Shown here piece by piece: positions 1 through 10,800 of a DNA stretch of 64,000 nucleotides. Each line of letters begins with the position of its first letter. The stretch's first letter is position 1. The translations under genes and the position numbers were made by a program. Origin of the DNA: Romboutsia_E sp900604535 (GTDB taxonomy: Bacteria > Bacillota > Clostridia > Peptostreptococcales > Peptostreptococcaceae); assembly GCF_900604535.1 (NCBI RefSeq), contig NZ_UWOT01000009.1, positions 1-64,000 of the forward strand. Direction: 5' to 3'. The notes under the pieces are model-generated. The model was not told the origin of the DNA. It saw nothing but the letters and a program-made list of their open reading frames with translations, and ran no database searches.

Positions 1-2
1 AT

Positions 3-1393
3 TCACAAATGAATGAAATTATAAATTATTATACAGAAACACTGCTAAGTGCTGGTATTGTAGATAATTCTATTTCAATATATTTATATAATAAATATTT
101 ATTAAGTGATAATGACTATATAAAGAATTTAGAAAAAAATATTAATTATATAATTGTAGATAGTCTAGAAAGTTGTAGTAGTGCAGAGGTTGATTTTATA
201 GATATAGTATCATCTTTTGCTAAAGATAGTTATGTTTACTTCAATAGTAGTAGAGATTATTCCTCATTTAATAATATAGATATGGAATATATAAGAGAGA
301 AAATAATAAAAACTTTTATAAATGCAAAAGTAGAAAATACAAATGAATTAGTCGGTAACATAAATCTTGAAGATTTATATTTGAAAAATGTTGATATTGA
401 ATTAAATCAAGGAAGTCAATTGTACAGTCAAATGATTCAAGAAGTTACAAATAAAATTATAGATCTGGTAAACAGCAATATTAAACCTAAAGATATAGTT
501 ATACTATCACCTATAAATAACAATATTTTAGACTACCAAGTAAAATATATATTAGATAAATATAATATTGGTGTAATAAATACAAAGAAAGATAAGAAAA
601 TTGTCGATTATCCATATGCAAATGCACTAATCGTAGCTGCATGTATATTTTATGATTATGAACAACTTATAAAGGAAGAAGAATATATAAGTTTTATAGA
701 GACAGTTTTTGAAACAAATAGAATACAAGCTTTAAAATATTTAGGGATAAAGAAAATAATGAAAATTATCAAGAATTAATAGAATATATAAAAAGATATA
801 AGTCAGAAAACATAAAGATATATGAATTTTTAATGAGATTTTATATAGATAAAATGTTGAGTTTAAAAGAAGGTAAATTAAATGTAAGAATATGTAGACA
901 TATTATACAAGAAAGTGAGATATTTACAGATAATATAAATCTACTAAATTTAGATAAAAATAAATCAAAAGAAAAAATATTTATAGATGTATTAAAAACT
1001 ACAATAAAAGATTACTATTTATCTAAGGAAATTCAAGATATTAAAGAAAGTAATAAAATCATAATATCTACTCCATATTCTTATATAACATCTAATTTAG
1101 ATAGAAAAGTTCAATTATGGGTAGATATAGGAAGTAATGCTTGGAATATGAAAATTGAAAAAGATATAAGTAATGTAATCGTACTAAGAAAATCTTATAA
1201 TGAAAATAAAATTTATACTGATGATATGGAAGAAGGATATAAAAAGTACTATCTATATAATATGATCTATAATTTATTAGATAGTGCTAAAAAGGTATAT
1301 GCGTATAAAAGTGATTATACTGTAAATGGATATATGCAAGAAAGTATACTATATAGTCTCTTATTAAAACTTGTAGATAAAGGAGGTGAGTAG
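3..1393 (+). pseudogene. Helicase-like partner protein of a helicase/nuclease cassette, 5' partial and frameshifted
   Basis: Reading starts before the window: the frame is open upstream of the first ATG at 9, which has no visible ribosome binding site. The frame runs to a stop at 777-779. The sequence continues naturally in another frame from about 722 to the stop at 1391-1393, and the ATG at 833 there has no Shine-Dalgarno. Adding one base to the GGG run at 744-746 would join the halves through LGDKENNENY. I do not recognise a family. The alternating alpha/beta pattern, a motif-II-like stretch (YIIVDSLES) and VILSP resemble the inactive helicase domains of AddB-like partners. No Walker A is visible in the part present. 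It lies directly before a UvrD helicase and a RecB nuclease, so it is probably their partner. Decay or a sequencing error are both possible. Confidence 0.6.
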
Positions 1394-1394
1394 T

Positions 1395-3602
1395 TTGAAT
1401 AAAATAAATTATAGAGAAGATCAAATCCCTATAATAAATTATAAATCAGGGACTATGGCAGTACCTGCAGTACCTGGAGCAGGTAAAACTTTTATTGTCA
1501 CAAATTTAGTTGCGAAATTGTTAGAAGAAAACTTAAATGAAAAAGGTAAAATATTAATACTTACATATATGAATAGTGCGGTAAATAACTTTAAAGGAAG
1601 AATTAAAAAAATATTAGAAGAAAAAGATATTCAAAAACATAATTTATATGAAGTTATGACTATACATAGTTTAGCAGTAAAGATTATAAAAGAAAAACCT
1701 GAGATAATAATGTTAAGTGATGAATTTAATATAGCAGATGACTTACAAAAAAATATAATACTTACTGAATGTATAAACCGATATAGATTAAGTGGTGGGG
1801 AAAAGATATTTAACTTTTTTTTAAAAGAACAAAAAAGTGAACGCTGGAGAGACATAAGTTTAGAAAATTGGGATAGAGGTTTTTATGATTTAATTGGAAA
1901 CGCAATAAGTGAATTAAAATATAAAGATATAACACCAGATAAATTAGAAGAAAATATATCTAGTGATTATAAAGGAATGCTTAGGATAGTACTTCCAATA
2001 TATAAGGAATATGATAGAAAATTAAAACAACAAGGATTATTAGATTATGATGATATTTTAGTTTTAGGATATAAAGCTTTAAGCATAGATGATGATTTAA
2101 GATCTAAATTTCAAAATAAATATACATATGTATTTGAAGATGAATGTCAAGATTCAAATGAGATACAAGGAAAAATTATTAAACTAATATGTGAAAAGAA
2201 TAATAACTTAGTTAGAGTTGGAGATATAAATCAAAGTATAACTGGTACTTTTTCATCAGCAGACCCAAAGTATTTTAAAAACTTTATAGACAATGCAGAT
2301 TATTGCTATAGAATGGATATGTCTAATCGAAGCTCTAAGGACATACTTGATTTGGCAAATGAATTAGTAAGTTATGTAACTAAAGAATTTAATCAAGTTG
2401 AATGTAGAGAAGCATTAGAGGATATGAAAATAAAGACTGTTCCTGAAAATAAAGGATACAAAGAAAATCCTAAACCAGAGAATTATACTATAAATGCTAT
2501 AAAGTATGAAACTTGGAAAGAAGAAATAATTAAAACAGTAAGATTTACTAAAAATATAAAGCATAAATATCCGGACAAAAGCATTGGTATATTGGTTCCT
2601 TTTAATGACCATGTAAGTCAAGTTGGAAGAGAGCTAGAAAATGTAGGTTTAGAGTTTGAGGAATTAGGACCAAACTCAAGTAATAAAAGAAAAACTTTGA
2701 ATAATATAGGATATATAATTGATTTTGTTTTAAATTGTGATAATATAAATAAGCTTATAACAGTATTAGATAAAGCGTTTATACACAGTGATAATGAACT
2801 GTGTAAGAAAGATTTTATAGAAATACTAAAAAAATATAATACAGAAGAGCTTATATATAATGAAGAAATTCAATCTAATTTAATTTTAGATACACATGGA
2901 GAAATATTTAAAGGTTTTAAATATGGTGTAGATTCATTAAAAGAAATTTTAGCATACCCCATAGTAAGATTAGACTTATTTATATTGTTTATAGGTGAAA
3001 AATTAAACCTTGAACAAGAAGATAGGGCAATAGTTGATTATATATCATTTTATGTTAAATTTTTAATATCGGAAAATATTAATACAAATCTTCAAGACGT
3101 ATATAACATAATAGTAGATACAAGAAATAAAGTTTTTTCTCATATAATAGAAGTCGTATATGAGATAAATGGATATGAACCATCTCCGGGTAGTATAACT
3201 GTATGTAACTATCATAAATCAAAAGGACTAGAATGGGATTGTGTATTTTTATTAGGATTAAGCGAGTTTAATTTTCCTGATAACGTTAATCAAAAGTTCC
3301 AATGTGAAAAATGGTACTTGAAGGATAAATATAAAAATCCTGAAGCTATAATAAAGAAAGAAATAGATGCTATTATAGAAGGGTACAATGGTATAGATTA
3401 TGAATATCAAACTAAAATAAACATAATAAATGAAAAGATAAGATTATTATATGTTGGAATAACAAGAGCTAAGGAAATGCTTATAATGTCTACATGTTCA
3501 TTTAAGGATGAAGTTGATGTAGGTAATGAAAGAAAAAGGCAAAATCCATGCATATATTTATGGAAGCTAAATAATTATATAAAGTTAAAAAGAGGGAAGT
3601 GA
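1395..3602 (+). CDS. UvrD/Rep-type superfamily 1 DNA helicase
   Basis: This is an ATP-dependent 3'-5' DNA helicase of the UvrD/PcrA/AddA class, about 735 residues. Motifs in order: Walker A VPGAGKT near residue 30, motif II FEDECQDSNE near 250, motif III VGDINQSI just after, motif V NYHKSKGLEWD near 610, and motif VI RLLYVGITRAKE near 690. I take the TTG at 1395 as start because it sits six bases after AAAGGAGGTGA; the upstream GTG at 1386 lies inside that ribosome binding site. The preceding gene stops at 1393 and a nuclease gene follows five bases downstream, so the three form one operon. It lacks a C-terminal nuclease domain, unlike AddA; the separate downstream nuclease may supply this. 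Helicase assignment is firm, the biological role is inferred. Confidence 0.9.
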   Translation: MNKINYREDQIPIINYKSGTMAVPAVPGAGKTFIVTNLVAKLLEENLNEKGKILILTYMNSAVNNFKGRIKKILEEKDIQKHNLYEVMTIHSLAVKIIKEKPEIIMLSDEFNIADDLQKNIILTECINRYRLSGGEKIFNFFLKEQKSERWRDISLENWDRGFYDLIGNAISELKYKDITPDKLEENISSDYKGMLRIVLPIYKEYDRKLKQQGLLDYDDILVLGYKALSIDDDLRSKFQNKYTYVFEDECQDSNEIQGKIIKLICEKNNNLVRVGDINQSITGTFSSADPKYFKNFIDNADYCYRMDMSNRSSKDILDLANELVSYVTKEFNQVECREALEDMKIKTVPENKGYKENPKPENYTINAIKYETWKEEIIKTVRFTKNIKHKYPDKSIGILVPFNDHVSQVGRELENVGLEFEELGPNSSNKRKTLNNIGYIIDFVLNCDNINKLITVLDKAFIHSDNELCKKDFIEILKKYNTEELIYNEEIQSNLILDTHGEIFKGFKYGVDSLKEILAYPIVRLDLFILFIGEKLNLEQEDRAIVDYISFYVKFLISENINTNLQDVYNIIVDTRNKVFSHIIEVVYEINGYEPSPGSITVCNYHKSKGLEWDCVFLLGLSEFNFPDNVNQKFQCEKWYLKDKYKNPEAIIKKEIDAIIEGYNGIDYEYQTKINIINEKIRLLYVGITRAKEMLIMSTCSFKDEVDVGNERKRQNPCIYLWKLNNYIKLKRGK

Positions 3603-3607
3603 TTTAA

Positions 3608-4330
3608 ATGAATAAAAATTTACAGTATTTAATATATAGTCAAAACTCTATAAATACATATAAATCATGTCCTCTAAAATTTAAGTATAAGTATATTGAT
3701 AATATTAATTGGAAATTTGATGATTTTACATCAGAGGAATATTATAAAAGCTTAAAATCAGGACGAGAATTTCATTTATTATGCGAAAGATATTTTAGTA
3801 ATATTCCGTTAGGGGAAATTGAAAGTGAGAAGTTTAATAAATGGATTAAAAAAATAAAAGATCTAATTCCAATATCAAAAGATTATATATATTTACCAGA
3901 ATATGAAATAAGATATAAGCTAAATGGAAATGAAATACAGGCAAAGTATGATTTAATTATAATAGGAAAAAATAGTATAGATATATGGGATTGGAAGACG
4001 GAATCAAAACAAATTGATTATAAGAATGTAGAACAAAGAATGCAGACAATGGTATATTTAAGTTTAGCAAAGGAAGTTATACCAAAGTTATTTGATTTAA
4101 ATATAGAACTAGAAAATATAAAAATGTATTATTACCAACCTGAGTTTGATTATGAACCAATAATTATTAAATATAATGAAGAAAATCATAAAAAGTATAT
4201 TAAAAAGATAAGTGAATATATAGAGATTATAAAGCGAACTAACTATGATGGTAATGATGGTGATATAACTATAGAAAAAAATAAAAGGCATTGTAACTAT
4301 TGCGAATTTGACAAGCTTTGTAATAAGTAA
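3608..4330 (+). CDS. PD-(D/E)XK nuclease with AddB/Cas4-type iron-sulfur cysteines
   Basis: A 240-residue RecB-family nuclease. Visible features: SGREFH near residue 54, AKYDLIIIG near 120 giving a catalytic Asp, IDIWDWKTES near 130 giving the (D)xK core, then QMRMQT-like QRMQTMVYLS helix. One Cys near residue 19 (YKSCPLKFKY) and three near the C-terminus (CNYCEFDKLC) match the four-cysteine 4Fe-4S staple of AddB and Cas4 nucleases. It follows the UvrD helicase by five bases and precedes addB by fourteen, so helicase, nuclease and AddAB are probably co-transcribed. No Cas genes are nearby, so it is not a CRISPR Cas4 in context. The likely role is DNA end processing with the upstream helicase; target is unknown. 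Confidence 0.85.
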   Translation: MNKNLQYLIYSQNSINTYKSCPLKFKYKYIDNINWKFDDFTSEEYYKSLKSGREFHLLCERYFSNIPLGEIESEKFNKWIKKIKDLIPISKDYIYLPEYEIRYKLNGNEIQAKYDLIIIGKNSIDIWDWKTESKQIDYKNVEQRMQTMVYLSLAKEVIPKLFDLNIELENIKMYYYQPEFDYEPIIIKYNEENHKKYIKKISEYIEIIKRTNYDGNDGDITIEKNKRHCNYCEFDKLCNK

Positions 4331-4344
4331 CGCAGGAGGTAAAA

Positions 4345-7300
4345 ATGGGACTTAAGTTTATATTAGGTAGAGGAGGCAGCGGAAAGTCTACCTATATGCT
4401 AGAAGAAATAAAGAAGAAAGCTCAAGAAAATGAGGTAACTCCGATAATAATGCTAGTTCCAGAACAATATACCTTTGAAATGGAAAGAAGAATGAGTAAC
4501 TTATTTTCAGGAGATGAAAAAGATAAGTATTTAAGAGCAAGAGTATTGAGTTTTAAGACCATGAGTAATATAGTCTTTTCTCATGTTGGAGGATTAACAA
4601 ATGTTAATATAAATTCAAGTGGAAAGGCTATTATTACTAGCAATGCTATAGAAAGTGTAGCAAAAGAATTAAATATATTTTCAAAATCAGCTACTCAATC
4701 AGGTTTTATAAGCTCAATAGTAGATATGATATCTGAACTTAAACAATATAATATAAGTCCAGAAATACTTGAGCATGTAAGTGCTGACGTTGAAAATGAA
4801 ACTTTAAGTTTAAAGCTAAAAGATATAAGTAAAATATATGAGGCATTTGAAAGTAAATTACATGAAAAATATGTAGACTCTCAGGATATGATTAATTTAT
4901 TAGCTGATAAGATAGAGTCATGTACATACTTTGATGGATGTTATATTTATATAGATGAATTCACAGGTTTTACACCTAATCAATACAGAGTATTAAAAAG
5001 TTTACTGCATAAAGCTAAAGAAGTAAATATGTCTCTTACATTAGATAGTGTACCAAATTTTTCATACAATAAAACTGATGCATTTTCTAGAACAAAATTT
5101 ACCTATGAAAGATTAAATAAACTTGCATTAGAAGAAAGTGTAAAAATACATACACCTATAAATATAAATAATAGTATTATTCCTAGGTTTAATGGAAATA
5201 AAGAATTACATCACTTAGAAAGATACTATAATGCTTATCCATATAAGATATATGAGGATGAAACAAATAATATACAAATAAAAGAGTTTAATAACTTATA
5301 TTCAGAAGTTGAAGAAATAGCAAAAGAAATAATTCACTTGGTAAGAGATAAAAAGGTTAGATATAAAGATATAACTATAGCAACTAGAGATTTAAATAGA
5401 TATGATTTTTTAGTACATTCTATATTTAATGAATATGATATACCTAATTTTATAGATAAAAAAAGGGAAGCTAAAAGTAATCCAATAATTGTTCTTATAA
5501 TATCGGCTCTTGAAATGAAAAATAGAAGATATAGCTATGAAACTATGTTTAGATATCTAAAGAGCGGTCTTTTAGGTATAGATAATAATGATATAAGTTT
5601 ACTAGAAAATTATGTTCTTGCTAACGGAATTAGAGGTAAAAAGTGGTTTGAAGAAAAGTGGAATTATAGAATAAATGGAAACTATAACACAGAAGAAACT
5701 GATTATGAAATAGCTTTAAAAGAGAGAATAAATCAAATTAAAGATAAAGTTATTTACCCTATAATGAAGCTTCAAGATAAGCTATTAGGAAGAAAAACTG
5801 TAATAGAGTTATGCCAATATATATATGAATTTTTATTAGATATAAATATCCCAATTACTATAGAAAAAATGATATTAAATTTCAAAGATAAAGGTGAATT
5901 AGATATAGCTAATCAATATTCTCAAGTTTGGGATATTGTGGTGGATATACTTGATCAAATGGTTGAAATAATGGGGAATGAAAAAAAATCATTGGATGAA
6001 TTTATAAGACTTATAAGTTTAGGATTTGATGAATATGAGCTAGGACTAGTTCCTCCAAGTATAGATCAAGTTCTTGTAAGTAGTGTAGATAGGATGAAAA
6101 ACCCTAATACAAAATACTTATATTTAATAGGTACTACAGATGGAATATTTCCTCTTATATCAAAGGATAGTGGATTATTAAGTGATAATGATAGAGAAGA
6201 CTTAGGACAAAAAGGAGTTCAAGTTGATATAGATAGTAAAACTAGGACTTTTGAAGAACAGTTTTTAGTTTATAAATCACTTACTTCTACTATGGAAAAC
6301 TTAATTGTAACTTATCCAATATCTGACCATGAAGGTAAAACTTTAAGGCCATCAGTTATAGTTTCTAGATTAAAGAAAATATTTCCTAAAATAAATAATA
6401 AAAGTTATTTATTAGAAGAAGATATAAATAGTAATCAAGAGATATTAAATAGTATAACTGTGAAAGCTCCTACATTTAATAAACTAATAAATGAAATAAA
6501 AGAATTTGAAGAATCTAAAGAAATAAAAGATATTTGGCTAGATGTATATAGATATTTTATACAAGACGATGAATATAAGGGTATTTCAAGGAAAGTTATA
6601 TCAGGATTAAGTTACACAAATCAGGTAGAAAAGGTAGAAGAAGAAAAAATTAAAAGATTATATCAAAATAATTTATTAAGTGTATCAAGAGTTGAAAAGT
6701 ACTCTCAATGTCCATTTGCATATTTTATACAGTATGGTCTTAAAGCAAAGGAAAGAAAAGAGTATTCATTTACTGCTCCAGACTTAGGAAACTTTATACA
6801 TAATATATTAGAGAGTTTTTCAAAATCATTAGCAAAAGATAATCTACATTGGGAAGATGTAGATATTAATTATATAAAAAATAAAGTATCTATATTAGTT
6901 GATGAGATTATAGATAAAATACCTGGATATATATTAAATAGTTCAGAAAGATATAAATATTTAGCATTTAGATTAAAAAATATGTTAATAGCAGCCTTAA
7001 ATGTAATAGCAGAACAAATAAAGCAAGGATCATTTGAACCTAGTGATTATGAAGTTGAATTTGGTATAAATGGAAAATATCCGCCGATAAAGTTAGTATT
7101 AGATAATGGTGAATGTATTAACTTAATAGGTAAAATAGATAGAGTAGATGAATTTGAAGAAAATGAAGATAAGTATATAAGAATAGTTGATTATAAATCA
7201 GGTAATAAGTCAATTAGCTTAAGTGATATATATTATGGTTTACAGTTGCAATTATTAGTTTACTTAGATGCAATACTTGAAAGTGCAAGTAAAGGTCATG

Positions 7301-7800
7301 GAAATCTAAGTCCAGCTGCTATTTTGTATTGTAGGATAGATAATCCAATAGCTAAGTTCAATGAGGATAAAGATGATGAAGAAGTAAGAGAAGCAATTCT
7401 TAAAGATATGAGGATGAAGGGCCTAATAATAAAAGATGCTCATATTATAAAAGAAATGGATAAATCATTAGCAGATGGAGAACGAAAATCATCTCTTGTT
7501 ATACCGGCTAATTTAACTAAGGATGGAAATATTGGAAAAAATACAAATGGTGTTACTTATGAAGAATTTGATATTCTAAGAAAATATGTAAAAAGCACAG
7601 TTAAAAATATATGTACAGAAATGATGAGTGGAAATATACATATTGGACCTTATAAAAATAAAAATGGAACATCTTGTGATTTCTGTAGCTATTCGGCGAT
7701 TTGCCAATTTGATACTACAGTTAGAGATAATAAGTATAGAATACTAAATAATAAAGATAACGATGAAATTATTAAATTAATGAAGGGAGAGTGTGATTAA
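4345..7800 (+). CDS. addB: AddB/RexB subunit of the ATP-dependent helicase-nuclease
   Basis: AddB is one half of the AddAB enzyme, which resects double-strand breaks to start RecA recombination in Gram-positive bacteria. The 1151-residue length is typical. It begins with a helicase-like domain bearing Walker A (GRGGSGKSTYML, residues 8-19) and ends with a RecB-type nuclease domain: GNFIH near 815 and IVDYKSG near 945. Iron-sulfur cysteines are seen in YSQCPFAYF near 790 and CDFCSYSAIC near 1110. The ATG has a strong AGGAGGT site nine bases upstream. Its TAA overlaps the ATG of addA by one base (TAATG), indicating translational coupling. The gene looks intact. Confidence 0.97.
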   Translation: MGLKFILGRGGSGKSTYMLEEIKKKAQENEVTPIIMLVPEQYTFEMERRMSNLFSGDEKDKYLRARVLSFKTMSNIVFSHVGGLTNVNINSSGKAIITSNAIESVAKELNIFSKSATQSGFISSIVDMISELKQYNISPEILEHVSADVENETLSLKLKDISKIYEAFESKLHEKYVDSQDMINLLADKIESCTYFDGCYIYIDEFTGFTPNQYRVLKSLLHKAKEVNMSLTLDSVPNFSYNKTDAFSRTKFTYERLNKLALEESVKIHTPININNSIIPRFNGNKELHHLERYYNAYPYKIYEDETNNIQIKEFNNLYSEVEEIAKEIIHLVRDKKVRYKDITIATRDLNRYDFLVHSIFNEYDIPNFIDKKREAKSNPIIVLIISALEMKNRRYSYETMFRYLKSGLLGIDNNDISLLENYVLANGIRGKKWFEEKWNYRINGNYNTEETDYEIALKERINQIKDKVIYPIMKLQDKLLGRKTVIELCQYIYEFLLDINIPITIEKMILNFKDKGELDIANQYSQVWDIVVDILDQMVEIMGNEKKSLDEFIRLISLGFDEYELGLVPPSIDQVLVSSVDRMKNPNTKYLYLIGTTDGIFPLISKDSGLLSDNDREDLGQKGVQVDIDSKTRTFEEQFLVYKSLTSTMENLIVTYPISDHEGKTLRPSVIVSRLKKIFPKINNKSYLLEEDINSNQEILNSITVKAPTFNKLINEIKEFEESKEIKDIWLDVYRYFIQDDEYKGISRKVISGLSYTNQVEKVEEEKIKRLYQNNLLSVSRVEKYSQCPFAYFIQYGLKAKERKEYSFTAPDLGNFIHNILESFSKSLAKDNLHWEDVDINYIKNKVSILVDEIIDKIPGYILNSSERYKYLAFRLKNMLIAALNVIAEQIKQGSFEPSDYEVEFGINGKYPPIKLVLDNGECINLIGKIDRVDEFEENEDKYIRIVDYKSGNKSISLSDIYYGLQLQLLVYLDAILESASKGHGNLSPAAILYCRIDNPIAKFNEDKDDEEVREAILKDMRMKGLIIKDAHIIKEMDKSLADGERKSSLVIPANLTKDGNIGKNTNGVTYEEFDILRKYVKSTVKNICTEMMSGNIHIGPYKNKNGTSCDFCSYSAICQFDTTVRDNKYRILNNKDNDEIIKLMKGECD

Positions 7801-10800
7801 TGAGTTCTCCTAAATGGACAATAGAACAACAATCAGTTATAGATAGTAGAAATTGTAATCTTTTAGTTGCGGCCGCTGCAGGTTCAGGAAAAACAGCAGT
7901 ATTAGTTGAGCGTATAATACAAATGATAACTGATAAAGATAATCCGATTGATATAGATAAATTACTAGTAGTTACATTTACCAATGCAGCTGCATCTGAA
8001 ATGAGAGAAAGGGTGGGAGATGCAATAGGTAAAGCCCTTGATGAACATCCAGAGAATACTAATTTACAAAATCAACTTGTACTTTTAAATAAGGCAAGTA
8101 TAACGACTATACACTCATTTTGTTTAGAAGTTATAAAATCTAATTTTCATAGGATAAACTTAGATCCTAACTTTAGAATAGGAGATACTACTGAGTGTAC
8201 AATATTAAAAACTGAAGCCTTAGAAGATGTATTTGAAGAATTGTATAAGGAAAAGGATTTAGGATTTTTAAATTTAGTAGAAAGCTATGCTGAGAAAAGA
8301 GGAGATAATGAACTTCAAAACATTATTCTTAGCATATATTCATTTGCTATGGCATCTCCTTATCCAAGTGAATGGTTAATTAAATCAGCAGAAGATTTTA
8401 ATATAGATGATAATTTTGAATTTGAAAAATCAGCATGGGCTAAATCTATACTAGATACAGTTAGAATAGAAGTTAGTGGAATAGAAGTTAGTATGAAAAA
8501 AGCTTTAGAAGAAGTTGAAGATATTTTAGAATTAGAAACATTTACAGATAAATTAAGAATAGAATATCTAAAAGTAAAAGATTTACTTAAAGCTTGTAAT
8601 ACATCATGGAATGAAACTTATACAAGAATGTCTTCTATGACTTTTGAAAACTATGTAAAGGGAGTAAAGAGGATTCCAAAAGATGCTCCAATATATATAA
8701 AAGAAGCTAAAGATAAAGCTAAATCAATAAGAGACAAGGCAAAGAAGTCATTAGAAGATATAATACAGAGCAGTTTTTATAAGGATACAGAAAGCATAAT
8801 TGAAGAGATAAAATATTTGTATCCGATAGTAAAATCTATTTCTAGTACAATAATTAAATTTGAAGAAGAGTATTCTAAGAGAAAAAGAGAAAAGGGAATA
8901 ATCGATTTTAATGATATTGAGCATTTTGCTTTAAAAATATTAACTCAAAGAGATGAAAATGGAAAAATACTAACAGATGAGTTTGGTAATTCTATTCCAT
9001 CAGAGATAGCATTAGCATATAGAGATAAATTTTATGAGATATTTATAGATGAATATCAAGATAGTAACCTAGTACAAGAAGTATTACTTAGTACAATAGC
9101 AAAAATACAAACTCCAAACAGATTTATGGTTGGTGATGTTAAACAAAGTATATATAGATTTAGACAAGCAAAACCTGAAATATTTCAAGAAAAATATGAA
9201 ACTTATGGAGTAAATGAAGGAAGCTTATATAGAAAAATAATGTTATACAAAAACTTTAGAAGTAGAGCTGAAGTTTTAGATTCTGCTAACTATATTTTTG
9301 AAAATATAATGAGTAAAAATATAGGTGAAATTGAGTATACAGAAAAAGAAAGGTTAAACTTAGGTGCTAATTTTAAGGAAAATAATGATGAAAATATAAT
9401 AGTAGGTGGTCCAACTGAAGTACATATAATTCAAAAAAGCAAGGTTGAAGATTTAGATGATAATACAGAAGAAAAACAAGATGAAGAAGAAATAGATAAT
9501 ATACAATTAGAAGCTAGAATGGTAGGAAAAATCATAAAAGATTTGATGACACCTAATAAAGATGGAAAAATTCAAATGATTTATGATAAAAAAATAGATT
9601 CTTATAGAAGAGTAGAATTTAAGGATATAGTAATACTTCTTAGAGCAACATCTGCGTGGGCTCCTGTATTTGCAGATGAACTTATGAATATGGATATACC
9701 AACTTATGCTGATATAGGCGTTGGATATTTTGATACAATAGAAATAAAAACAATGATATCTCTTCTACAAGTTATAGATAATCCTCTTCAAGATATTCCA
9801 TTGTTGGCAGTATTAAAATCACCTATGTTTGGTTTTACACCAGAAGAGTTAATAGATATAAGATTAGAAAATAAAGAAAAATCATTTTATGAAGCTTTAG
9901 AAGACTTTTCATATGAAAGGGTATTAGAAGTAAACAATGATGAAGATCAAGTTATAAATTTAGGAAAAGTATATGAAGAACTAGAAGATATACATACAAT
10001 TAAAGACTTTAATACATTTAGTAATTTTGGAGATTTTAATGAACTTGGTCAAATAGACTTAGATATACAATCTGGTGAAATAAATGAAATAAGTTATGAT
10101 AATAAGGTGTTTAATTTATCAGAAAATCCTCAAATAAGAAAAGCTCAAGAGTTTTTAATTAAGTTAAAAGATTTTAAGGAAAAATCATTATATATGAGTA
10201 CTGATGAATTTTTATGGTATTTATATACAAAAACAGGATATTATGCATATGTAGGAGCACTGCCAAGTGGAAGCCAAAGACAAGCAAACTTAAAGATATT
10301 ATTTGAAAGAGCTAAGCAATTTGAAGAAACAAGCTTTAAAGGTATATTTAATTTTATAAACTTTATAAGTAAATTAAAAAAATCTAATACAGATATGGGA
10401 AGTGCTAAAACCCTTGGAGAAAATGCAGATGTTATTAGAATAATGAGCATACATAAAAGTAAAGGATTAGAATTCCCTGTTGTCATATGTAGTGGTATGG
10501 GAAAGAATTTTAACACTCAAGATTTTAAGAAAAATATACTGTATCATCATTCATTAGGATATGGACCACAACTTGTAGATTTTGAAAGAAGAATATCTTT
10601 TCCAAGTATAGCAAAGGAAGCATTGAAAAATAAGATCAATATAGAAAATTTATCAGAAGAAATGAGAGTACTATATGTTGCTTTTACTAGACCAAAGGAA
10701 AAACTTATAATTACAGGTTCTACTAAAAAAATAGAAGATAGCATAAAAAAATGGTCATCAGAATTAGACAGTTCTAAAACAATTTCTCAGTACTCTATTT

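Noticed and set aside
3608..4330. Cas4 of a CRISPR system
   Set aside because: The cysteine pattern fits Cas4, but no repeats or other cas genes occur; the helicase and AddAB neighbours fit RecB-type end processing.
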